Shown piece after piece: positions 53,555 through 61,347 of a DNA stretch of 64,000 nucleotides; position 1 is the first letter of the stretch, and every line of letters starts with the position of its first letter. This DNA is from JBBQZP01 sp038207585 (GTDB lineage: Bacteria > Pseudomonadota > Alphaproteobacteria > Rhodobacterales > Rhodobacteraceae). The translations under genes were made by a program, and so were the position numbers. The stretch covers positions 26,601 through 90,600 of the forward strand of contig JBBQZP010000015.1 of assembly GCA_038207585.1 (NCBI GenBank). Reading direction: 5' to 3'. The notes beneath the pieces were generated by a model. The model saw only the letters and a list, made by a program, of their open reading frames with translations, was not told where the DNA came from and did not search any database.

Positions 53555-54229
53555 ATGACCTTTTCCATCGTCGCACGCTGCGAGGCGACCGGCATGTTCG
53601 GTGTCGCCATTTCATCCTCGTCGCCCGCCGTGGCCGCCCGCTGTGTCTTTGCGCGGGCGGGTGTTGGTGCAGTTGCCTCGCAGAACGTGACCGACCCTTC
53701 GCTGGGCCCCTTGATGCTGGGCCTGATGCAGGGCGGTATGACGGCGACGGAGGCGATGGCGCAGATGCGCGCGCAGGCTGACTTTATTGCGTATCGTCAG
53801 GTTCTTGCGGTGGACCGCGCAGGCAACACCGCGATCCACTCCGGCCCACATGCGCTGGGGATCTGGGCGCAGGCCGAAGGGCCAAACGCCGCATCCGGCG
53901 GCAACCTTTTGGCCAATGACGGTGTGCCGCAGGGCATCATCGAAGGGTTCACCGCCGCAACCGGCCATCTTGGCGACCGCCTGATCGCCGCCCTGCGCGC
54001 GGGCCTTGCGGCGGGCGGCGAGGCGGGTCCGGTGCATTCGGCGGGGATGATGCTGGTCGATGCCGTAAGCTGGCCCGTGGCCGATCTGCGCTGCGACTGG
54101 ACCGATGATTGCCCGATCCAGACGCTGGCCGCAACGTGGGACGTCTACAAACCGCAGCTTGCCGCCTATGTTCAGCGCGCGCTTGATCCGCGCGCCGCAC
54201 CCTCATACGGCGTGCCGGGTGACGCATAG
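53555..54229 (+). CDS. DUF1028 family protein (Ntn-hydrolase-like)
   Basis: The 224-residue protein begins MTFSIVARCEATGMFGVAISSSSPAVAARC and contains GVGAVASQNVTDPSLGPLMLGLM, both hallmarks of DUF1028. The family is grouped with N-terminal-nucleophile-like hydrolases, but no reaction is firmly established. The ATG is 5 bp after the ridA stop, so the two are co-translated. Without a signal peptide it is cytosolic. A role in hydrolysing an amide or lactam intermediate is a guess from the surrounding deacylases. Confidence 0.82.
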   Translation: MTFSIVARCEATGMFGVAISSSSPAVAARCVFARAGVGAVASQNVTDPSLGPLMLGLMQGGMTATEAMAQMRAQADFIAYRQVLAVDRAGNTAIHSGPHALGIWAQAEGPNAASGGNLLANDGVPQGIIEGFTAATGHLGDRLIAALRAGLAAGGEAGPVHSAGMMLVDAVSWPVADLRCDWTDDCPIQTLAATWDVYKPQLAAYVQRALDPRAAPSYGVPGDA

Positions 54230-54300
54230 CACCCGGTTGCAAACCACTCGCCGCCAAGATCGCGCTTGATCAATGTCCCACGCGGGGCGAATGATCAGCG

Positions 54301-55269
54301 ATGCCGCTTCGCTTTACCTTTCGCCAGTTGGAATACTTTGTGGCCGTCGGCGAGGCGGGCAGCATTGCGTTGGCGTCCGACCGGGTGAATGTGTCCTCGC
54401 CTTCGATTTCCAACGCCATCGGCCAATTGGAAGATGAATTCGGATTGCAGCTTTTCGTTCGTAAACATGCGCAGGGGCTGGCGCTGACCGAAGCCGGGCG
54501 GCAATTTCTGGCGCAGGCACGGGTCGTTCTGGCGCAGGCCGAGGCGTTGAACCGGCTGGCGGGCGATATCACCGGCATGGTGCAGGGCCCGCTTGCCATC
54601 GGCTGCCTTCTGACCTTCGCGCAAGTGATCCTGCCGGGGTTGCGGCGCAAGTTCGAAGACCGCTTCCCCGATGTCCGCATCCGCCAGTTTGAATTGCACC
54701 AGCAGGATCTCTTTGACCGCCTGCACGCGGGCGCCATTGATATGGCCCTGACCTATGATCTTGAAATCCCCTCCGATTTGCGGTTTGTGCCGCTGGTCGA
54801 TCTGCCACCCTATGCGATGGTCGCGCCGTCGCATCCGCTGGCGGATGAGGCGGGTGTTTCGGCGGCGCAGCTTGTGCCGCATCCCATGGTGCTGCTGGAT
54901 CTGCCCTTCAGTAATGATTACTTCCTGTCGTTCTTTGCCCGCGAACCTGCAAAACCCAATATCGCCGAGCGCACGCCCGATATGGCCGTGATGCGCAGCC
55001 TTGTGGCCAACGGCTTTGGCTATGCCATTGCCAATATCCGCCCGCACAACGATCTTTCGCCCGATGGCAAGCCGCTGCGGTTCATCCCTTTGTCGGGCGC
55101 GGTGCGGCCGATGAAGATGGGGCTATTGATGACGGACGGCGCGCAGAATGTGCGCGCCATCACAGCTTTTGCCGATCATTGCCGCCAGAACCTGACCCCG
55201 GATGCCATCGCAGGCCCGCAACCGCGCCGGGCAACCGACGCTTTGCCCGATGACTTCAGCAAAACCTAA
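54301..55269 (+). CDS. LysR-family transcriptional regulator
   Basis: The 322-residue regulator has an N-terminal winged helix (about 5-65, FTFRQLEYFVAVGEAGSIALASDRVNVSSPSISNAIGQLE). An effector-binding domain (about 92-300) follows with LFDRLHAGAIDMALTYDLEI. The unusual Asn in RVNVSSPSISNAI replaces the common QPALS/QSALS pattern of recognition helices. It lies inside the catabolic run on the same strand, so it may be transcribed with the genes it controls. The extra C-terminal tail (about 295-322) is polar and not conserved in form. Confidence 0.93.
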   Translation: MPLRFTFRQLEYFVAVGEAGSIALASDRVNVSSPSISNAIGQLEDEFGLQLFVRKHAQGLALTEAGRQFLAQARVVLAQAEALNRLAGDITGMVQGPLAIGCLLTFAQVILPGLRRKFEDRFPDVRIRQFELHQQDLFDRLHAGAIDMALTYDLEIPSDLRFVPLVDLPPYAMVAPSHPLADEAGVSAAQLVPHPMVLLDLPFSNDYFLSFFAREPAKPNIAERTPDMAVMRSLVANGFGYAIANIRPHNDLSPDGKPLRFIPLSGAVRPMKMGLLMTDGAQNVRAITAFADHCRQNLTPDAIAGPQPRRATDALPDDFSKT

Positions 55270-55348
55270 CTGCGGCTTACCCATTGCCACCTTGATCCCC
55301 GCACCATGCGCGGTAGACACTCCGGACGCCAAAGCATCGGAGGCAACC

Positions 55349-57418
55349 TTGCGCGACACTCGCCATGATATCCTGTTTGAACCCCTGGCCATCGGCCCGG
55401 TCACAGCCCCGAACCGCTTTTATCAGGTGCCCCATTGCAATGGTGGCGGCTACCGTGACCCGTCTGCCGCCGCCGCGATGCGCGGGATCAAGGCCGAGGG
55501 CGGCTGGGGTGTGATCTTCACCGAACAGACCGAGATGCACCACACCTCGGAAATCACGCCCTTCATCGAGTTGCGACTGTGGGAAGACCGCGACATTCCC
55601 GCCCTGCGCAAGATGTCGGAGGCGATGAAATCACGCGGCGCGCTGGCGGGCATCCAGCTTGCCTATTCCGGCATCAACGGCCCCAATCTTTACACCAAAG
55701 AGGTGCCTCTGGCCCCCACCGCCCTGCCGATCCGCACCTTTACCAACGATCCCGTGCAGGCCCGCGCGATGGACAAGGCCGATATCGCCAACCTGCGCCG
55801 CTGGTTCGTGAATGCCGCCAAACGCAGCCGGCTGGCGGGGTTTGATCTGATCTGCCTCTACGGCGCGCACGGCTTTGGCATCTTTCAGCATTTCCTGAGC
55901 CGCGCCACCAATCAGCGCACCGATGACTACGGCGGCAGTCTTGAAAACCGCAGCCGTTTCGCGCGTGAGGTGATTGCCGATATCCGCGATGCGGTGGGCG
56001 ATACGATGGGCATTACCCTGCGCGTCAGCCTTGATGAACACATCGGCGCACTTGGCTTTTCCAACGCCGAACTGCGCGATTTCATCGAGATGAACCGCGA
56101 TCTGCCCGACCTGTGGGATCTGGCGCAGGGCACTTGGGAAGACTGCTCTGGCCCGTCGCGGTTCAAGGACGAAGGCGCGCAAGAGGTGCTGGTGCGCGGT
56201 ATCCGCGAACTTTCCGACAAGCCCGTGGTGGGCGTGGGCCGTTTTACCAGCCCCGATGTGATGGCGCGGATGATCCGGCAGGGCACGCTTGATTTCATCG
56301 GTTGCGCGCGCCCGTCGATCGCCGACCCGTTCCTGCCCCGCAAGATTGATGAGGGGCGGGCCGAAGACATCCGCGAATGTATCGGCTGCAACATCTGCAT
56401 CACCGGCGACATGACGCAATCCATCAGCCGCTGCACCCAGAACCCCACCTTCATGGAGGAATGGCGCAAGGGCTGGCACCCCGAAACGATGAACCCCAAG
56501 GGGGCCAGCCAGTCGGTGCTGGTTGTAGGCTCCGGCCCGGCGGGGCTTGAGGCGGCGCGCGCGCTGTCCTTGCGCGGCTATGACGTGGCGATAGCCGAGG
56601 CGCGGGGTCAGATCGGCGGGCGGGTGACGCGAGAGCGGCTGTTGCCGGGGCTGGCCGCATGGGGGCGCGTGGTGGATTACCGCCAGTATCAGATCTCGCA
56701 GCGGCCAAATGTCGAAACCTATCTGCAAAGCGCATTGGACGCGGCACAAATCCTTGATTTCGGGTTCGAAAACATCTGCATCGCCACTGGGTCGCACTGG
56801 CGCGGCGATGGCGTGTCGCGCCAGCATGTCGTGCCGATGCCAATCGACACCGCGATGCCCGTCTTTACACCCGATGATATCATGGCAGGCAAGCTGCCCT
56901 CGGGCCGGGTCGTGGTGTATGACGATGATCACTATTACATGGGCGGGGTGATCGCGGAGCTTCTGGCGCAAAAGGGCTGCGAGGTGACGATCATCACCCC
57001 CGCGCCCTATGTATCAGACTGGGCGCGCAACACGTTGGAACAGGCGGCAATTCATGTGCGGCTGGTTGAGGCTGGCGTGAAAATTGTTCTGAACCGGGGC
57101 GTTACGGCGGTTCGTTCAAGTGAAGTGGAAACCAACTGCAGCTACACCAATCAGCGCGAGCGGACCGGCTGCGACGCCGTGGTGATCGTCGCATCGCGCA
57201 CGTCCGATGATGCGGTCTACCTTGAACTGCGCGCGCGCGAGGCGGATTGGGCCGATGCCGGAATCCGGTCGGTGCAGGTCATCGGCGATGCCTGCGCCCC
57301 CGGCCCCATCGCCTGGGCCACCTATGCCGGCCACCGCTATGCGCGCGAACTTGACATGCCCGACATCGGCGACGCCTTGCCCTTCCGGCGCGAGATCACC
57401 GAACTGGCGGCGGATTGA
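55349..57418 (+). CDS. Trimethylamine-dehydrogenase-family flavoprotein, histamine-dehydrogenase-like
   Basis: The TTG at 55349 has GGAGG five bases upstream and gives 689 residues, aligned with the mature start of trimethylamine dehydrogenase; an ATG at 55250 is the alternative. The barrel domain has Cys30 (VPHC), the 6-S-cysteinyl-FMN attachment site. Tyr171 and His174 lie in LYGAHGF. Four 4Fe-4S cysteines are at 344, 347, 350 and 362. Two dinucleotide-binding domains follow, from VLVVGSGPAGLEAARAL. The substrate-site positions Tyr60, Trp264 and Trp355 of trimethylamine dehydrogenase are Gln60, Trp263 and Asp354 here, as in histamine dehydrogenase. It should oxidatively deaminate or demethylate an amine; which one is uncertain. 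Confidence 0.85.
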   Translation: MRDTRHDILFEPLAIGPVTAPNRFYQVPHCNGGGYRDPSAAAAMRGIKAEGGWGVIFTEQTEMHHTSEITPFIELRLWEDRDIPALRKMSEAMKSRGALAGIQLAYSGINGPNLYTKEVPLAPTALPIRTFTNDPVQARAMDKADIANLRRWFVNAAKRSRLAGFDLICLYGAHGFGIFQHFLSRATNQRTDDYGGSLENRSRFAREVIADIRDAVGDTMGITLRVSLDEHIGALGFSNAELRDFIEMNRDLPDLWDLAQGTWEDCSGPSRFKDEGAQEVLVRGIRELSDKPVVGVGRFTSPDVMARMIRQGTLDFIGCARPSIADPFLPRKIDEGRAEDIRECIGCNICITGDMTQSISRCTQNPTFMEEWRKGWHPETMNPKGASQSVLVVGSGPAGLEAARALSLRGYDVAIAEARGQIGGRVTRERLLPGLAAWGRVVDYRQYQISQRPNVETYLQSALDAAQILDFGFENICIATGSHWRGDGVSRQHVVPMPIDTAMPVFTPDDIMAGKLPSGRVVVYDDDHYYMGGVIAELLAQKGCEVTIITPAPYVSDWARNTLEQAAIHVRLVEAGVKIVLNRGVTAVRSSEVETNCSYTNQRERTGCDAVVIVASRTSDDAVYLELRAREADWADAGIRSVQVIGDACAPGPIAWATYAGHRYARELDMPDIGDALPFRREITELAAD

Positions 57419-57422
57419 CCCG

Positions 57423-58577
57423 GTGACCGAAACCCTTGCCCTTCTGGACCGCCTGATCGCCTTTCCAACGGTCAGTGCCGCATCGAACCTTGATCTGATC
57501 ACCTTCGTGCGCGCCTTTCTGGCCGAGCGCGGCTTTGCCGTGACCCTGATCCCCGATGCAACGGGCCTGAAAGCCGGGCTATATGCCGAACTTGGGCCTT
57601 CGGGCGCGGGTGTTCTGCTGTCGGCCCATACCGATGTGGTGCCAGTCACCGGGCAGGACTGGACCCGCGACCCGTTCCGCCTGACGCGGGACGGCGACCG
57701 GCTTTATGGCCGGGGCACGACCGATATGAAGGGCTTCATAGCCAGCGTGCTGGCCCTTGCCGACCGGGCCGCGCATGCCCCCTTGCGCGCGCCTTTTAAG
57801 ATCGTGCTGTCCTATGACGAGGAAATCGGCTGCACCGGCCTGCGCGACATGCTGGGTGTGCTGACACCTCTGATCGGCCAGCCCCGCGCCTGTATCGTGG
57901 GCGAACCCACGGAAATGCAGGTTGCCATCGGCCACAAGGGCAAGGCCGCCTTGCGCGCCATTTGCACCGGACAAAGCGGCCATTCCGCCCTTGCCCCGCA
58001 GTTCGTGAACGCGCTGCATCTGGCGACTGATTTCGTGCTGGCCCTGCGCGCGCTGCAGGATGATCTGGCCTGGCGCGGCGCGCAGGATGCGGCCTATGCG
58101 GTGCCGTATTCCACCGTGCATGCGGGCATGATGACGGGTGGCACCGCGCTTAACATCGTGCCGAACGCGGCCACGGTTGATCTGGAATACCGCTATCTGC
58201 CCGCCGATGCCGAAACCCTTGCCGCCCGGATCGCCGATGCTGCCCAAGGCGTTGCCGCACCTTACCGCGCGATGTTTGCGGGCGCGCAAATCGCGATAAC
58301 CGAAGTCAACCACTACCCCGGCCTTGCGGTCGCCGAGGATGCGGATGTCGTAACCCTGCTCAAACGCCTGTCGGGGAACAATGGCGTAGCCAAAGTGCCG
58401 TTCGGCACCGAAGCGGGATATTTCGCGCAACTCGGCATCCCCACCGCCGTCTGCGGGCCGGGGTCGATGGCGGGGCAAGGGCATCAGCCCGATGAATACA
58501 TCACCCTTGAAGCTTTGCAGGAGTGTGACCGGATGATGGACCGTCTGCTGGAAGACCTCACCGCGCATCAGGCCTGA
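57423..58577 (+). CDS. M20 family deacylase (acetylornithine deacetylase ArgE-like)
   Basis: The 384-residue metallohydrolase starts with GTG only 4 bp after the flavoprotein stop. Metal-binding motifs are LLSAHTDVVPV, YGRGTTDMKGFIASVLAL, LSYDEEIGCTGLRDML and the late GPGSMAGQGHQPDEYI. The dimerisation lid (about 180-290) includes GKAALRAICTGQSGHSA. It matches ArgE, which removes N-acetyl from ornithine. Its operon context points instead to cleaving an N-acyl or N-formyl amino acid formed in this pathway. Its 3' end overlaps the convergent amidohydrolase by 10 bp. Confidence 0.85.
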   Translation: MTETLALLDRLIAFPTVSAASNLDLITFVRAFLAERGFAVTLIPDATGLKAGLYAELGPSGAGVLLSAHTDVVPVTGQDWTRDPFRLTRDGDRLYGRGTTDMKGFIASVLALADRAAHAPLRAPFKIVLSYDEEIGCTGLRDMLGVLTPLIGQPRACIVGEPTEMQVAIGHKGKAALRAICTGQSGHSALAPQFVNALHLATDFVLALRALQDDLAWRGAQDAAYAVPYSTVHAGMMTGGTALNIVPNAATVDLEYRYLPADAETLAARIADAAQGVAAPYRAMFAGAQIAITEVNHYPGLAVAEDADVVTLLKRLSGNNGVAKVPFGTEAGYFAQLGIPTAVCGPGSMAGQGHQPDEYITLEALQECDRMMDRLLEDLTAHQA

Positions 58578-60190
58578 TAGACCACCCTGCCACCAACCAG
58601 TGTCAGCCGGACAGCGCAGGCCGCCGGATCATGCGCAAGCCCTGAAGGGTCACCGTACAGAACCACGATATCCGCCGCCTGCCCGACCGCGATGCGGCCG
58701 CGCGCGCCTTCGGCAAAGCGCGTGTAGGCCCCGGCGGCCGTGTAGGCATCAACACATTCGGCCAGGCTCAGCCGCTGATCGGGGCCACCCTTGGCCCAAG
58801 GCTGCCGCGAAAGTGCCGCGTGCAGCGCGTTCATGGGCGACAAGGGCGATACCGGCCAGTCGGTGCCAAAGGCCACCGGCACGCCCGCATCCCGCAGCAC
58901 GCGCCAAGGGAACGTATCCCGCCAGCGATGCGCACCCATGATGGAAATCGTAGGCTCCAGCGGCAACCCGGCTGATCCCGGCGGATGCACCGGCTGCATC
59001 GAGGCCACAATCCCAAGCGACCGGATGCGCGCCAGATCGTCCCTGTGCAGCATGTCGATGTGTTCGATGCGGTGACGGCTGTCGCGCACGCCGTTCGCGG
59101 CCCGTGCCGCCGCATAGCCATCCAGCACCGCGCGCACGGCGCCGTCGCCCACCGCATGCGTGGCAATCTGCAAGCCGCGCGCATCGGCCTCGATACAGTT
59201 ACGCGCGAATTCGGAGGGGCTGAACAGAGGTTTGCCTTTGTCACCCGGCCTGCCCGGATAATCATCGGTGCGAAACGCCGTCCAGGTATCGAAAACGCCG
59301 TCCATGAACATCTTGACGCTGCCGAAACTCAGAAGGCCAGCGGGTGCGCAGGCCGCCTGTTCGTAAAGCGCTGCGCGCCGCGCATCAGACATGCCGGGCA
59401 CCAAAGTCATCGGCAGATTGACATGCAGCGCCATCTCGCCCCGCGCCGCAATATCCTGCAACAGACCGGCCTGATAAAGATTACCGTCCATGTTGGACAC
59501 AGCCGTGATCCCCTGCGCAGCACAGGCGTTCATCGCGGCAATCAGGGTCGCGGCATCGCGCGTGCGCTGATCAGGGGTGACGCCGTCCGGTTCCGACCCG
59601 GTCAATCCCAACCCTGCGCGCCCGCCATCGGGGCCGATGCGCTTTACCAGATCCATCGCCGCGAATTCGCGCAACTCGCCCGTGGCCTGTCCGTCCGGGC
59701 CGATGATCACACCGTCAACCATGGCAGTGCCGCCCAGAATACCCGCAGCCAGCAGCGCCCGCGTATTGGCCCAGGCACAGTGAAAATCCGTGGCCGCGAT
59801 AAACACCGGACGGTTCGCAAAAATGGCATCCAGCGCGTGCCGGTCAGGACGGCGACCCTGCCCCATCAGATCGTAATTCGCCCCGTAGGCGCAAAGCATC
59901 GCGCCCGGTGGCAGGGGCCTTGCCCAATCGGTCAGGGCCCGCGCCAGATCGGGGGTGGCGTGAATATCGGCGAGGTTCAACTCGGACAGGGCGACGCCAC
60001 CGGCAAATAGGTGCAGATGGCTGTCGCAGAACCCGGGCAGAACCAGATCACCACCAAGATCAAGAACGATGTCTTCCGGCAATGGTGATGGGGCCAGCGC
60101 ATCCGCGCCGATCCAGCAGATCATGCCCGCTTCGGCCACAAGGGCAAAGCGCCCCGGCCTGCCCCAAATCGTTGCGTTGCGCAGGATCAT
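58568..60190 (-). CDS. YtcJ-like metal-dependent amidohydrolase
   Basis: The 540-residue protein belongs to the amidohydrolase superfamily, group 3 (YtcJ, N-substituted formamide deformylase). The N-terminal metal site is in LPGFCDSHLHLFAGG. Other family features are FIAATDFHCAWANTRAL, the KMFMDGVFDTWTA segment, THAVGDGAVRAVLDGY, HRIEHIDMLHRDDL and the late FGTDWPVSPLSPM. No signal peptide is seen. It converges on the M20 deacylase gene, overlapping by 10 bp. Substrate is unknown; formamides and cyclic amides are family precedents. Confidence 0.85.
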   Translation of the reverse strand: MILRNATIWGRPGRFALVAEAGMICWIGADALAPSPLPEDIVLDLGGDLVLPGFCDSHLHLFAGGVALSELNLADIHATPDLARALTDWARPLPPGAMLCAYGANYDLMGQGRRPDRHALDAIFANRPVFIAATDFHCAWANTRALLAAGILGGTAMVDGVIIGPDGQATGELREFAAMDLVKRIGPDGGRAGLGLTGSEPDGVTPDQRTRDAATLIAAMNACAAQGITAVSNMDGNLYQAGLLQDIAARGEMALHVNLPMTLVPGMSDARRAALYEQAACAPAGLLSFGSVKMFMDGVFDTWTAFRTDDYPGRPGDKGKPLFSPSEFARNCIEADARGLQIATHAVGDGAVRAVLDGYAAARAANGVRDSRHRIEHIDMLHRDDLARIRSLGIVASMQPVHPPGSAGLPLEPTISIMGAHRWRDTFPWRVLRDAGVPVAFGTDWPVSPLSPMNALHAALSRQPWAKGGPDQRLSLAECVDAYTAAGAYTRFAEGARGRIAVGQAADIVVLYGDPSGLAHDPAACAVRLTLVGGRVVYQA

Positions 60191-60638
60191 TGAAACCTCC
60201 GTTCACCCAGGAATGACATCCCTGCCGCTTTAGCGACAGGGTCGTTGGAATGATTGCAAAAGCGCCGTCCAGACCCTTGCCCCCGGATGATGCGCCCGCG
60301 CGACCTTCGGTGGATGACCGGAAAATTTCACCAAGACCCGTTCCGGATGATAGCATTGCGCCGGGCCTGCCGACAGGGCAGATCGCCGGGCGTGAAAGCG
60401 GTGGTTTGCCGGGTAGCCCACGGAGTAATCCGGCCCCCAAAATGATGCGCGTTTTCTTGCAGTGCAGGCCTGGCAACACGCCCCCCCCGACAAAAGGCGC
60501 AGGTTCAGGTCTTGATCCTGATCGCCTTTGCTGCCGTGGTGAGTGGGCTCTGGATGGCGACGATCCTGGCGGTGATCATCCGGGGTTTGCGGTCACTTGG
60601 CGCTGTCCGCCGCGCAAATATCACAACGAAGGCAGCCG
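60191..60638. other. Intergenic region between the amidohydrolase and hutC
   Basis: About 450 bp. It should contain the amidohydrolase promoter (minus strand). On the plus strand, 60499-60659 encodes a hydrophobic stretch (LILIAFAAVVSGLW and ATILAVIIRGL) followed by basic residues, like a one-helix membrane peptide. It has no convincing start codon and runs into the 3' end of hutC. I treat it as unproven or as a gene remnant. Confidence 0.35.
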
Positions 60639-61334
60639 TTAGTATCGGGCGGTCCTGGAGTAGCCTTGATGATAGCTGAGTTTTACCAGCGTGATCGCGT
60701 CGCCCTGCCACCATGTTGTGCGCTGCACTCGGAACACCGGCGCACCCGGCGCATGGCCCAGATGGGCAACGGCGTCGGCATCCGCAGCGGTGGCCTGAAA
60801 AACGATTTCCACCTCGGAAAAGGGCACGGTCGCGACCAGCCATTCATTCGGCCCGCTGATGGCGAAATCCTGCGTTGCGGCGTCAGGCAAGGCCTGCGCG
60901 TTGATCCAGCGATCTTCAAGCTGGAACGGTGCGTCGTCAGCGAAATGCAGGCAGGTCAGGTGAACAACCGGGGTGCCGGGTTCCAGCGCCATCTGCGCGC
61001 AAAGCCAGCCCGGCGCCGCCAGCCGTTCGCGCCCGATCAGGTGATAGCGGTAGCGCGCCCCGGTTGTTTCGACCTCGGCCCGGATCAGCGGCATCTCGAA
61101 GCGCGCCTGCCGCAAGGGGGCCATGCGCACGCGGGTGCCCGCCTTGCGCCGCCGGTCCAGCAGGCCCAGTGCGGTGACCTCGCGCAGGGCGCGGTTCATG
61201 GTGGTACGCGAACAGCCGAATTCCTGCGCAAGATCAACCTCGCCCGGAAGCTGGGTGCCCGGCCCCCAGGGGCCATCGGTGATGCGGCGCGTTATCTCGG
61301 CCATCACATCGCGGAACGTGGTCTTGTCGGTCAT
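60639..61334 (-). CDS. hutC: Histidine utilisation repressor HutC (GntR family)
   Basis: The 231-residue regulator has a GntR winged helix (about 5-70, GPGTQLPGEVDLAQEFGCSRTTMNRALREV) and a UTRA effector domain (about 90-228). The domain contains LTCLHFADDAPFQLEDRWIN and ends VKLSYHQGYSRTARY. The latter resembles the typical HutC terminus for urocanate-responsive repressors. It lies 13 bp after hutF on the same strand. A palindrome overlapping the hutF start codon is a likely operator. Confidence 0.9.
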   Translation of the reverse strand: MTDKTTFRDVMAEITRRITDGPWGPGTQLPGEVDLAQEFGCSRTTMNRALREVTALGLLDRRRKAGTRVRMAPLRQARFEMPLIRAEVETTGARYRYHLIGRERLAAPGWLCAQMALEPGTPVVHLTCLHFADDAPFQLEDRWINAQALPDAATQDFAISGPNEWLVATVPFSEVEIVFQATAADADAVAHLGHAPGAPVFRVQRTTWWQGDAITLVKLSYHQGYSRTARY

Positions 61335-61347
61335 ACCACCCCCACCG

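Noticed and set aside
55349..57418. 2,4-dienoyl-CoA reductase
   Set aside because: The overall architecture is shared, but the flavin-linking Cys30 in VPHC and the N-terminal RDTRHDILFEP match the trimethylamine/histamine dehydrogenase group.
60250..60642. A 130-codon Pro/Arg-rich frame between the amidohydrolase and hutC genes
   Set aside because: The low-complexity composition without a ribosome-binding site or family similarity looks like chance in GC-rich DNA.
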